37,891 bases of DNA. Origin: Romboutsia faecis (lineage in GTDB: Bacteria > Bacillota > Clostridia > Peptostreptococcales > Peptostreptococcaceae). Both the position numbers and the translations under genes were made by a program. Below, one piece after another: positions 1 through 7,435 of this stretch. The notes below the pieces were generated by a model. That model was not told the DNA's origin and did not search any database. It saw nothing but the letters and a program-made list of their open reading frames with translations. Numbering within the stretch: the stretch's first letter is position 1; each line of letters starts with the position of its first letter. The stretch is taken from the NCBI RefSeq assembly GCF_014323405.1, contig NZ_JACRWE010000014.1:1-37891 (forward strand). The letters are read 5' to 3'.

Positions 1-119
1 AAGGTTTTGAATTTATAGGCTACTCTATGAAGTGGCAAGGGGATTTTAGTCTAGATGTAGGAGATATTATCTCTATAACTGATACAAAGGGAAATACAAG
101 GCAAGTGCCTATTTTTTCT
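1..119. repeat. Left copy of 119-bp terminal direct repeat (circular join)
   Basis: Bases 1-119 are identical to 37773-37891. The tail reading frame runs in phase from the right end through the repeat into position 120 and onward, so the repeat is one piece of sequence present twice because a circular molecule was written out linearly. An exact overlap of 119 nt looks like an assembler word size rather than a biological terminal redundancy (inference). Unique length is 37,772 bp. Confidence 0.95.
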
Positions 120-3100
120 CAAAAGTTTACTTATAACGGTGGACTTACTTCGGAAATAGGAGCAAAAGGTGAAAGTAAAACTAAAAATGAATTTAGTCCA
201 ACTGGTGATTTAAATAATAAAGTTAATAGAATTGTTACAGATCTTCTTATTGTAAATAAAGCTTTAATTAATAAGGCTGATATAGAAGATCTTAAAGCAG
301 TTAATGCTGAAATAGAAAATTTAATTGCTGTAAATGTTACTATAACTGGAAAATTAAGTGCGATTGAAGGTGAGTTTGGAACTATAAAATCCGATGTAGC
401 AACTATAGGAAATTTGACAGTAAATCATACAGCTCAAATAAATGATTTAATAGCTAACAGTGCAACTATAACTCAACTCGAAGCTGTATCCGCCCAAATA
501 GGTATAGTCCAAGCCGATGTAGGTAAAATAAATACCTTATTAGCTGGGAATTTAACCGGAGAAAATTTCCAAGCTGGTGGTATTACCTCGGATAAATTAA
601 CCATAGCAAATGGTTTTATAACTAACGCTATGATAGCTAACCTAGATGTTTCTAAGATTAATGCTGGTGATATTTCTACTAATAAATTTAGAATTAAATC
701 TGATAATGGTGGCATAGAGATTGTAGGAGCTACTCAACAGTTCAAGGATAAAAATAATAGAGTTAGGATACAAATGGGACAAGACACTCAAGGTAATTTT
801 AATTTTATTATTCGTGGTGAAGATGGCGAAAGTGTATTAATAGATCATACAGGAATTAAAGAAAAAGCTATAACAGATGATCTAATCAAAAGTAATATGA
901 TAGCTCAAGATGCTATAGGAGAGAAACAAATTAACTATAACAGCTTTGTTACTGGATTTAATAAAGATACTAATACACAAAAGATAGCAAGTTCTAAGGT
1001 TCTCTTAAATAGTGAAAATCAAACCTTAGATGTGGCATTTAATACACTTTCTACAACAGTAAAAAATATAGACTTTGGTGGTAGAAACTTATTAGCTAAT
1101 ACTGCTACTAGTAAAGATATAGTAAGTGCTGGTCAATTCAATAAAACAGGTGCTCGCTATATTTTTGTCGACAGCGTTAACTACTTTGAGCATATAAAAG
1201 GCAAAGAAATCACAGTAGCGTTCGATTGGGAATACATAGGAGATACACCTAGTGGTGTATTTTACTTACAAACTAACGAACCACAGTATTTATCATTTGA
1301 AAGAGTTACAATATCAAATGATAATGTAAAAGGTGTATATACAATTACAAAAAAAATAAATTCTGATAAAGATACCAATGGAGTATATATAAGAACAGAT
1401 GAAATGCATGGCACTTTAAAAATATCTAAAATTCGACTTGTTTTAGGTAATAAAGAAATCGGATGGATACCTGCTCCAGAAGATACAGATCAAGCTATAA
1501 CAAACGTAAAAACAGTTATAGAGTCACAGTCAACTACTATTAGTGTTATGCAAGGGCAGATAAGTGCTGCTATTAATAATACTCAAATAGTAAAAGATGG
1601 ACAAACGGTACTGCTTAAAGATGATTATAATAGGACCGTACAGACTATTGATAGTATTAAATCGACTATAGGAAGTCATACAACTACAATTAATGAGCAT
1701 ACAGGACAAATTACAGGCGTTCAAACTAAAACAAATGAACTTGAAAGAAATCTTAATAGTTTTACAAGTCGTTTAGCAACTACTGAAACAAAAGTAACTG
1801 AACATACAACAGAATTGGCAAAAGTTGATAATAAAATAAATAATATACAAATAAGTACTCGAAACCTATTCTTAAATGCTACAGATTATAGTGGCTCACA
1901 ATGGCAACATGGCAATATAAATATAACTACCAATACTTATAAAGGAAGTAAAATTTATACGACTTCATTAGCGTGGGGAGCAGCTAGATATTATATATCA
2001 GACTTAATATCAAGAGGTGTATTAGAGCTTAATACAGATTATACTATAAGTTGTTATGCTAGAAGTTCTGCTTCAACGTACTCTCCGATATTAGGTTTCT
2101 TTGGAAATAGTTCTTATCATACAAAACATGGTTCTAGTTTAGGAACTGTAACAACAGAGTGGAAACAGTATTCAGCAACATTCAGATTTACTGATATTAC
2201 AGTCACTAACTATAATATCAGAATCGAACCAACTACAGCATCTGCAAACGGAGAAACTTTACAAGTGTGTGGTTTACAACTTGTAAAAGGTAATAAAATA
2301 GGTGATTGGACACCTGCACTAGAAGATATAGATCAAGCTATAACAGATGCTAAGGATAATGCAGTTAATACTTCTAAAGATTATGTTAATGGAGAAGTAG
2401 TAAAAATTAATAAGACTATTACTAACACAAATAGTAAAGTAAGTGCAATCGAGCAAAATATAAATGATATCACTCTTAAAGTATCTACAGTAGAACAAAG
2501 TCAAACAACAATAAATGGACAAGTTACAACTTTACAAAGCAAAATGTCTGACGTGGAAAGTAAAATAACTAAAAATGCTATTACAAATGTAGTTAGAGAA
2601 AGTTTCTACACTAAAGATGAAATAAATAGTAAGGGTTATCAAACAGAATCCCAAGTACAGCAGACCGTTAATGCTTTTGAACTTAAATTCACACAAACTG
2701 GTGGATATAACATAGTTGAAAACTCAACAGGATATGGAAATAATAAAAACGGCTGGGGTAATACATCTAATAGTACGGGAAAAATATATACTGGTTTAGA
2801 TACTGGCGTAAAAATATTAGAAACTGGATACTATTTCCGATTACAACGAGATGGAGAAACTTCAACTAGTGCTAATGCAGGTGTTTCAAGAAGATTTAAA
2901 TTGAAACCTAATACAACATACACAGTTTCAGCTAAAATAACTAGTTCAACAAATGCTGCAGGTATTAAGGTAATGGTTAGAACTTCAGACACAATTTCAT
3001 ATACAGAGGTTGATAATAGAAAAGATTTTGATACAACCCATGTCATTTATAATGGTAAACCAAATGGATGGCAAAAAGTATCATTAACATTTACTACAGG

Positions 3101-4457
3101 AGCAAATGTTAAATCAGGTTTATTTTATATAGATCATTTAGGATATATAGCAAATGATACTTCTATTAATACAAATAGAGTATACTGGGGGGATGTTTGT
3201 ATATATGAAGGTAGCATTGATTTGCCTTGGAGCCCACATCCTAACGAAGTCTATGGAGGTATAACAAGTATAGATAGAGATGGTATCACCGTTACATCAA
3301 GTAATGTTAGATCTAAGACTACAATGTCAGCGAATGGATTTAAGATAACTAAAACAGATACAAACACAGATGTGTTTAAAGTCAATTCTGATGGTAGATT
3401 ATCTCTAATTGGAGAATATACGTCATATGATGGCAATAGAAAAGCTGGTTATTTCGGAATGAATGAAATCAAATTCTACAATTGGTGGTCAGATACTAAT
3501 GAAGAAGTAGCATATTTCTATGGTGGAAAAACAAGTAGTAACAAAAGATCTGCAGACATTGTTGGAAAGGATATGTTCTCTATCGGTATTGGATCACCTT
3601 CGAGTGGTACTAAAATAATGGAAGGTAACTCAAGTTTATTAGAAATATATAAAGATACTGACTTTAATGGTGGAGCTTTAACCAATGTTAGAAAAATAAA
3701 TTATGATGTTACTTATGATACATGGATTAACAAATTATATATAAGAAGTAATCATATAAATACAAATATGCCAAGTGGGTACTTACATTTAAATTACTGG
3801 AAGGGTGGAAATACTACATCAACTTCAACTCATGTCAAGGTCGGCAATGGTAATAATGATGATGCTAATGGAGCATTAACATGTGGGAACTTTAAAGCTA
3901 CAGGAACTAAAAACTGTATAGTAGAAACAACTGTAGGCTATGTAGGTATAAATGCATATGAAACTGCAGACTGCTATTTTGGAGACGTTGGAGAAACGAT
4001 CCTAGATAGCGAGGGCTATTCGTATGTATATATAGATTCAATTTTCGCAGAAACTGTAAATACACAAAGAAAGTACCAAGTATTTTTAAGTGTATATGGA
4101 GAAGGTACTGCTAATGTAGTAGAAAGAACACCTATATACTTTGTCATTAAAGGGACACCAGGAGTGGAGGTTGGGTATGAATTAAAAGCTAAAAGAAAAG
4201 GATATGAAGATCATAGACTTGAGAGAGAAGTTAATAACTGGAAAATAGGAGAAAATCATGGTTTAGATGAAGATTATAACCATGAAAGAATTGAGTTTAA
4301 TAGGAAAATAGAGAATATCATTAATGAAGAAGTTATAAAAGATATTGAAAATGAAACTTTACAAGAATTTATATCAAGTGAAGTTGAAAGATCAATAGAA
4401 AATATAGAATTATTGAAAACAATAGAGGAGGATATATTAAATGAAAATATTAACTAG
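3..4457 (+). CDS. Giant tail receptor-binding/tail-tip protein (3' portion, continues from 36995)
   Basis: This is the larger part of a 1,744-residue protein whose start is at 36995; the methionine at 27 is internal and is not the start. After the N-terminal tail-tip domain there are long heptad-like helical stretches (nt 180-560, 1500-1840, 2340-2700), then three beta-rich, carbohydrate-binding-like modules (nt about 1080-1500, 1860-2330, 2700-3240). The first two begin with RNLL/RNLF and end in LVxGNKxGxWxPAxED, so they are internal duplicates. The C-terminal part (nt about 3900-4230) carries the YFGDVGE...YxVFLSVYGEG...KGTPGVEVGYELKAKR pattern common at the end of Firmicutes tail proteins, followed by a charged helix. 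Likely role: host surface binding at the tail tip. It sits between the tail genes and the lysis genes. No enzymatic motif was recognised. Confidence 0.85.
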   Translation, partial: GFEFIGYSMKWQGDFSLDVGDIISITDTKGNTRQVPIFSQKFTYNGGLTSEIGAKGESKTKNEFSPTGDLNNKVNRIVTDLLIVNKALINKADIEDLKAVNAEIENLIAVNVTITGKLSAIEGEFGTIKSDVATIGNLTVNHTAQINDLIANSATITQLEAVSAQIGIVQADVGKINTLLAGNLTGENFQAGGITSDKLTIANGFITNAMIANLDVSKINAGDISTNKFRIKSDNGGIEIVGATQQFKDKNNRVRIQMGQDTQGNFNFIIRGEDGESVLIDHTGIKEKAITDDLIKSNMIAQDAIGEKQINYNSFVTGFNKDTNTQKIASSKVLLNSENQTLDVAFNTLSTTVKNIDFGGRNLLANTATSKDIVSAGQFNKTGARYIFVDSVNYFEHIKGKEITVAFDWEYIGDTPSGVFYLQTNEPQYLSFERVTISNDNVKGVYTITKKINSDKDTNGVYIRTDEMHGTLKISKIRLVLGNKEIGWIPAPEDTDQAITNVKTVIESQSTTISVMQGQISAAINNTQIVKDGQTVLLKDDYNRTVQTIDSIKSTIGSHTTTINEHTGQITGVQTKTNELERNLNSFTSRLATTETKVTEHTTELAKVDNKINNIQISTRNLFLNATDYSGSQWQHGNINITTNTYKGSKIYTTSLAWGAARYYISDLISRGVLELNTDYTISCYARSSASTYSPILGFFGNSSYHTKHGSSLGTVTTEWKQYSATFRFTDITVTNYNIRIEPTTASANGETLQVCGLQLVKGNKIGDWTPALEDIDQAITDAKDNAVNTSKDYVNGEVVKINKTITNTNSKVSAIEQNINDITLKVSTVEQSQTTINGQVTTLQSKMSDVESKITKNAITNVVRESFYTKDEINSKGYQTESQVQQTVNAFELKFTQTGGYNIVENSTGYGNNKNGWGNTSNSTGKIYTGLDTGVKILETGYYFRLQRDGETSTSANAGVSRRFKLKPNTTYTVSAKITSSTNAAGIKVMVRTSDTISYTEVDNRKDFDTTHVIYNGKPNGWQKVSLTFTTGANVKSGLFYIDHLGYIANDTSINTNRVYWGDVCIYEGSIDLPWSPHPNEVYGGITSIDRDGITVTSSNVRSKTTMSANGFKITKTDTNTDVFKVNSDGRLSLIGEYTSYDGNRKAGYFGMNEIKFYNWWSDTNEEVAYFYGGKTSSNKRSADIVGKDMFSIGIGSPSSGTKIMEGNSSLLEIYKDTDFNGGALTNVRKINYDVTYDTWINKLYIRSNHINTNMPSGYLHLNYWKGGNTTSTSTHVKVGNGNNDDANGALTCGNFKATGTKNCIVETTVGYVGINAYETADCYFGDVGETILDSEGYSYVYIDSIFAETVNTQRKYQVFLSVYGEGTANVVERTPIYFVIKGTPGVEVGYELKAKRKGYEDHRLEREVNNWKIGENHGLDEDYNHERIEFNRKIENIINEEVIKDIENETLQEFISSEVERSIENIELLKTIEEDILNENIN

Positions 4458-4638
4458 TTTTAGTGTAATAAAAATGAGCGAAGGATTAAGATTATCTTAT
4501 ACATATACAGAAATAGATCCAAATACAGGGGTTCCTATAAATAACAATGCACAGGAGAGTAGATTTATAGTTCAAGATGAGTTAAAGACAAACTCAAATA
4601 ACATAATGAAATATATTCAAGATAACTTTTTAATGTAG
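4441..4638 (+). CDS. Small phage protein downstream of tail fibre
   Basis: A 65-residue protein starting inside the last codons of the tail gene (17-nt overlap), with an AGAGGAGG ribosome site placed within the tail gene, so translation is probably coupled. It is predicted soluble: N-terminal half KILTSFSVIKMSEGLRLSYT, then a polar segment (ITDPNTG-type turn, NNNAQ) and a helix near the end. Genes of this size between the tail fibre and the holin are usual in Clostridium phages, but I do not recognise the family. A Rho-independent terminator follows at once. It could be a tail accessory protein or a lysis-cassette leader; neither is shown. Confidence 0.75.
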   Translation: MKILTSFSVIKMSEGLRLSYTYTEIDPNTGVPINNNAQESRFIVQDELKTNSNNIMKYIQDNFLM

Positions 4639-4675
4639 AGTCTTATTAATTTAGTAAAAATAAGACTCTTTTTTT
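4637..4675 (+). terminator. Rho-independent terminator after tail operon
   Basis: AGAGTCTTATT pairs perfectly with AATAAGACTCT (11 bp) and a run of seven T follows. It separates the tail operon from the holin gene, whose ribosome site AGAGGAGG lies about 10 nt downstream of the T run. Partial read-through or a separate lysis promoter is implied. Confidence 0.85.
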
Positions 4676-4697
4676 AATAAAAAAGAGGAGGATTAAC

Positions 4698-5162
4698 ATG
4701 GAAGAAAATTTAAATCAAGTAAAAGTCTTTATAGTAGGATTGTTTGCAGCAATAACAAGTTTTTTAGGAGTATTGGCAATACCAGTATACATATTAGTTT
4801 CATCGAATGTTATAGACTATATTACTGCTATTATAGCAGCACCTAGCAGGGGGCAAAAAAAGTCCTCTGCTATTTCTTTTAAAGGGATAAAAAAGAAAGT
4901 ATCTATGTGGCTCTTAGTATATGTAGGTGTACTATTAGATCAATTATTAATATATACATCAACTGCAATAGGTATAGCACTACCATTTAATTTCTTAATT
5001 GCTTGTATAGTAGCTTTATGGCTATGTGCAAATGAAATAATAAGTATCTTAGAAAATCTTAATGACATACTAGGCGAAGATATGCCTAGTTTTTTATTGC
5101 CAATGGTTAAGAACATTAGAAGTCAAGTAGAAGAAAAAGTAAATCTTAAGGAGGTAGAGTAA
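4698..5162 (+). CDS. Holin, TcdE/Cph1-like family
   Basis: A 154-residue membrane protein. Three hydrophobic stretches are visible: about residues 9-36 (FIVGLFAAITSFLGVLAIPV and on), 70-92 (LLVYVGVLLDQLLIYTS) and 95-117 (GIALPFNFLIACIVALWLCA), with a charged tail of about 35 residues. The order, the D-x-L-x-x-Y in segment two and the NEIISILEN motif after segment three match the phage holin 4 family (toxin-secretion/phage lysis holin, to which C. difficile TcdE belongs). It would form lesions in the cytoplasmic membrane that release the endolysin. The gene has an AGAGGAGG site and is followed two bases later by the amidase, completing a holin-endolysin cassette. Confidence 0.92.
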   Translation: MEENLNQVKVFIVGLFAAITSFLGVLAIPVYILVSSNVIDYITAIIAAPSRGQKKSSAISFKGIKKKVSMWLLVYVGVLLDQLLIYTSTAIGIALPFNFLIACIVALWLCANEIISILENLNDILGEDMPSFLLPMVKNIRSQVEEKVNLKEVE

Positions 5163-5164
5163 TT

Positions 5165-6085
5165 ATGAGTAAATATTTAGTATTAGGTGATGGTGGACAT
5201 GCAGAGAAGGTAGCAGGTAAATGTGCTCCTGACAAATCTTTATATGAATGGAAGTTTAATCAAGAGGTTGACACAAAAATGGAAAAAAGATGTAAGGATC
5301 ATGGTATAGATTATTATCAAACTAATCCATCACCTACAGGTAAAGATGAAATGGGATTAAGTAAAAGGGCAGAACTTGCAAATGCACATTGGAAGAAGTT
5401 AGGTAAGCCAAAAGCTCTACTTATGAGTTATCATGCTAATGCTTATTATTTTGAAGATGAAAATGGTAAAAAGAAAGTAGAATTTAATAGTGTTAGGGGT
5501 ACAGAAACTTTTGTTGGTTCTAATGCTAGTACAAACTCTAAGAATGCTGCAAAATATATACAAGACGAAATAGTAAAAACTATGAGGTCTTTAGATAAAG
5601 AAGCCAAGGATAGAAAAGTTAAAATAGAAGACTGGACTGTAATATATAAAGCTCAAATGCCATCTATATTAATTGAATATGGTTTCTATACTAATAAAGC
5701 TGATATTAAAATATTAAAAAATAATGTAGATGATCTAGTTGAAGCAACTATGAAAGGTGTATGCAAATACTTTGGTATTACATATAAAGCACCTAAAAAA
5801 GAATCTAAGCCAAATACGAATGCAAGTACATCTGCATCAAAAGAAACAACTTATTATAGAGTAGTAACTAATAGTTACCTAGATAGAAAAAATGCTGAAA
5901 AAGAAGTTTCGGAACTAAAGAAACTAGGTATTAGTGCATTCCTAGATGCATTTAAGAAAGATGGTAAAACATATTTAAGGGTAATTGCTGGTAGCTATAC
6001 AAACAGAAAGAATGCAGATGCTCAATTAACATCACTTAAAAAGGAAGGATATAATCCATTTATTGCTGTTTATACAAAAAAATAA
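5165..6085 (+). CDS. Endolysin: N-acetylmuramoyl-L-alanine amidase (Amidase_3) with SPOR domain
   Basis: A 306-residue lysin. The catalytic domain (about 1-205) has the zinc-amidase signature: DGGH near residue 12, the YEW glutamate near 28, SYHANAY with a histidine near 90, and ILIEYGFYTN with the catalytic glutamate near 171. A Thr/Ser/Asn/Lys-rich linker (about 210-228) leads to a C-terminal SPOR-like domain (about 230-306) with two repeats, each containing a Y-x-R-V hydrophobic strand, an S-Y-x-x-R-K-N-A-(E/D)-A/K helix start and a K-x-G. It hydrolyses the amide between muramic acid and the stem peptide; SPOR domains bind denuded glycans. There is no signal peptide, fitting holin-dependent release. 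The ribosome site AAGGAGG lies at the end of the holin gene. Confidence 0.94.
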   Translation: MSKYLVLGDGGHAEKVAGKCAPDKSLYEWKFNQEVDTKMEKRCKDHGIDYYQTNPSPTGKDEMGLSKRAELANAHWKKLGKPKALLMSYHANAYYFEDENGKKKVEFNSVRGTETFVGSNASTNSKNAAKYIQDEIVKTMRSLDKEAKDRKVKIEDWTVIYKAQMPSILIEYGFYTNKADIKILKNNVDDLVEATMKGVCKYFGITYKAPKKESKPNTNASTSASKETTYYRVVTNSYLDRKNAEKEVSELKKLGISAFLDAFKKDGKTYLRVIAGSYTNRKNADAQLTSLKKEGYNPFIAVYTKK

Positions 6086-6157
6086 TAATATTTAATATAA
6101 AATATCAAGTTAATAAATTGAACCGTCTTAGAATTGGATTAAATGGATTTTAGGTAT

Positions 6158-6194
6158 AAAAAGAGCTAGAGGGGTTAATCCTCTAGCTCTTTTT
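6158..6194 (+). terminator. Terminator after lysis cassette
   Basis: The stem AGAGCTAGAGG / CCTCTAGCTCT, flanked by A and T runs, gives about 15 bp of pairing around a GGTTAA loop and ends in five T. The A/T flanks make it able to act on either strand. It marks the end of the late transcript. Confidence 0.85.
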
Positions 6195-6263
6195 ATATAT
6201 ATTTATGTTATAAGTATAAAAACGGTATATATACAAAAGTGGTATATATACAAATTTAAGGAA

Positions 6264-6379
6264 ATATAAAGTGTGTACAAGTATTTATTTTACACACTTT
6301 ATATGTTTAGTCAACTATCTTTGAAAATAATATTTCATATAATTTTGATTTATGATAAAATTATTTTTAAAGATAGTTG
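6264..6379. repeat. Two strong inverted repeats in the post-lysis gap
   Basis: The 530-bp gap 6086-6616 has no convincing gene but is full of dyads. One, centred near 6286, pairs TAAAGTGTGTA with TACACACTTTA. A second pairs 6312-6331 with 6360-6379 (CAACTATCTTT.AAAATAAT, 19 of 20 positions) around a 28-nt spacer. Neither is followed by a T run. A short direct repeat, GGTATATATACAAA, lies just before them (6225-6257). Possible roles are a single-strand origin, an RNA element or a protein site; the sequence does not decide. Confidence 0.6.
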
Positions 6380-6427
6380 CAATAATCCTTATACTATAAA
6401 TAAAAAACCTAAATATGTATGAAAAAA

Positions 6428-6466
6428 GGTTGCATATTCTCAACAAAAAGTCGAGTTTATGCAACC
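6428..6466. repeat. 39-nt hairpin repeat, copy 1
   Basis: A 39-nt element with outer stem GGTTGCATA / TATGCAACC and inner CTC / GAG around a loop containing AAAAGTC. It is flanked by six A and eight T, so this copy can serve as a bidirectional terminator. It differs from copy 2 (7163-7201) at 2 positions and from copy 3 (22861-22899) at 6. Copies 1 and 2 lie in the same orientation on either side of the 6617-7070 toxin/AbrB locus. Confidence 0.8.
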
Positions 6467-6616
6467 TTTTTTTTAAAATAAGATAAGTTTTTAAACTGGT
6501 ATAGATATTAATTAAGGCCTACAAAATAAGTAACGATATACTTATTTTGTAATATTTATTTTACCCATTGTATGCACAATAAAACTGGAATTTTTGTAAA
6601 AAGGAAATTATCGGAA

Positions 6617-6808
6617 TTAATCCTCTAGATCCTTTTTCTCTATAATTATTCTTTTACCGTCGAAACTAAGGTTTACATCACGATAATCTTCGTTTAGATC
6701 CATTTGTTCAAGCCACGGCATAGGCAATCCTATACTTGCTCTTTTAGCTCCTGCAGATGCATTTCCACCAACCTTATTTATGTTTAATTTTCTTGTCCTA
6801 GTTTCCAT
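6617..6808 (-). CDS. AbrB/MazE-like small DNA-binding regulator
   Basis: A 63-residue protein with a basic N-terminus (METRTRKLNIN), a glycine/alanine turn (VGGNASAGAKR), then the ASIGLPMPWLEQMDL segment and a final hydrophobic IIIEKKDLED strand. This order (short strand, R-x-G/S-(I/L)-x-(I/L)-P, helix, then VxLxFDGKxIIIE) is that of swapped-hairpin AbrB/SpoVT/MazE-type DNA-binding domains. It is preceded by TAGGTGAAAG and is the last gene of a minus-strand unit beginning at the toxin-like gene 6951-7070. Such domains are transcriptional repressors or antitoxins; here it could control the upstream toxin promoter. No partner toxin enzyme is adjacent. Confidence 0.75.
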   Translation of the reverse strand: METRTRKLNINKVGGNASAGAKRASIGLPMPWLEQMDLNEDYRDVNLSFDGKRIIIEKKDLED

Positions 6809-6816
6809 TCTTTCAC

Positions 6817-6894
6817 CTACAATACGATTTGTAATATAATATTTACTATTGCTAAAGCTATAGCTATTTTTAGTAACTTATTTGTATCATTCAT
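6817..6894 (-). CDS. Possible 25-residue hydrophobic peptide
   Basis: An ORF of 25 codons, reading MNDTNKLLKI followed by an uninterrupted hydrophobic stretch (AIALAIVNIILQIVL), ending 8 nt before the AbrB-like gene. It looks like a single membrane helix with a short polar N-terminus. No good Shine-Dalgarno precedes the ATG, so expression is uncertain; it may depend on coupling within the toxin transcript. Listed because its composition and placement in the toxin locus are not random-looking. Confidence 0.35.
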   Translation of the reverse strand: MNDTNKLLKIAIALAIVNIILQIVL

Positions 6895-6903
6895 AGTTTT
6901 ATG

Positions 6904-7046
6904 TGATATAATAAAGAAAACATCTACTCAAGGGCTTTCGCCCTTAAGTCTTAGAAGAACTTTTCTATTATAGTATTAGCTATATTTAGAAGTTCTATCA
7001 AAAGAAGAATTCGTGCTGTGGTAAGTTCGGAGTTCTTCTTTTTTTT
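6904..7046 (+). ncRNA. Predicted antisense antitoxin RNA of toxin locus 1
   Basis: An extended -10 promoter (TGATATAAT, 6904-6912; weak TTGTAT upstream) would start an RNA near 6919. Its 5' end folds into a 10-bp hairpin with a TTTC loop (6926-6949, AAGGGC/GCCCTT core). It ends at a terminator: AAAAGAAGAA (7000-7009) pairs with TTCTTCTTTT (7033-7042), followed by further T. The RNA of about 128 nt is antisense to almost all of the 39-codon toxin-like gene 6951-7070 but stops short of its ribosome site. This is the arrangement of a type I antitoxin. Prediction only. Confidence 0.65.
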
Positions 7047-7070
7047 CTTTTGTTTTCTTTTATTACTCAC
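6951..7070 (-). CDS. Small toxin-like membrane peptide (putative type I toxin)
   Basis: A 39-residue ORF with a GTG start behind a near-perfect AAGGAGGTGA site. The first 13 residues are very basic (SNKRKQ then five lysines), followed by a hydrophobic helix, ELTTARILLLIELLNIANTI, and a short EKFF tail. Small basic-plus-one-helix peptides of this kind are typical of holin-like or type I toxins. A consensus sigma-A promoter lies immediately upstream, leaving a very short leader, and a terminated antisense RNA covers the coding region. Downstream are the 25-codon peptide and the AbrB-like gene. The toxin role is inferred from size, composition and antisense arrangement. Confidence 0.65.
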   Translation of the reverse strand: MSNKRKQKKKKKNSELTTARILLLIELLNIANTIIEKFF

Positions 7071-7096
7071 TTGTTCACCTCCTTATCTATATTTAT

Positions 7097-7125
7097 ATTA
7101 TATATTATTGCATTGCAATAGTCAA
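7097..7125 (-). promoter_or_regulatory. Sigma-A promoter of toxin locus 1 with palindromic spacer
   Basis: On the minus strand TTGACT (7125-7120), a 17-nt spacer and TATAAT (7102-7097). Thirteen of the 17 spacer bases form a palindrome, ATTGCATTGCAAT (7107-7119), symmetric except for its central base. A protein bound there would block the promoter directly. The AbrB-like product is an obvious candidate but this is not shown. Confidence 0.75.
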
Positions 7126-7162
7126 CGGTTTTATATATAATTTTAAAAAATTTCATTAAAAA

Positions 7163-7201
7163 GGTTGCATATTCTCAACAAAAAGTCGAGCTTACGCAAC
7201 C
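7163..7201. repeat. 39-nt hairpin repeat, copy 2
   Basis: Second copy of the hairpin at 6428-6466, same orientation, with GGTTGCATA facing TACGCAACC; the two changes relative to copy 1 fall in the 3' arm (one makes a G-C to A-C/G-T change). It lies about 40 nt upstream of the toxin 1 promoter and is followed by GCTTTATTATTTTTT rather than a clean T run. Confidence 0.8.
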
Positions 7202-7207
7202 GCTTTA

Positions 7208-7345
7208 TTATTTTTTGTATTTTCTTTTATCTATAATTTTGGAATGCTTCCAATCACAAACACATTCAAAATCTACTACTATATTAATTTTATCAACTTG
7301 CTCTATATGTATTACTTCTGCTTTACTATCACAGAAAGGATTAAT
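7208..7345 (-). pseudogene. Possible remnant of a small gene lacking a start codon
   Basis: A 45-codon open frame that begins right after an in-frame TAA and has no ATG, GTG or TTG. The residues look protein-like (CDSKAEVIHIEQVDKINIVV, then FECVCDWKHSKIIDKRKYKK) with alternating hydrophobics and three cysteines. It could be the 3' end of a small gene truncated by deletion or mutation, or chance. The opposite strand is also open here (7215-7475) but encodes a low-complexity hydrophobic product and looks like a shadow. Confidence 0.3.
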
Positions 7346-7358
7346 TTATTGTATGTTT

Positions 7359-7425
7359 AACCAAAAAGTGATATACTCTTTAGTGCGAGTAGAGGGCATA
7401 CCACTTTTGGTTGTTCTCTTTTTTT
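7359..7425 (+). terminator. Terminator-like long hairpin downstream of parM-like gene
   Basis: AACCAAAAAGTG (7359-7370) pairs with CACTTTTGGTT (7402-7412) with one bulged A and additional pairing inside (TACTCT/AGAG); a T run follows at 7419-7425 on the plus strand. It separates the partition operon from the remnant ORF and toxin locus. Confidence 0.6.
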
Positions 7426-7435
7426 ATGTTTATTT

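Noticed and set aside
1..119. 119-bp repeat as true phage terminal redundancy or cohesive end
   Set aside because: It lies inside a coding gene, far from the terminases, and is explained by linear writing of a circular assembly.
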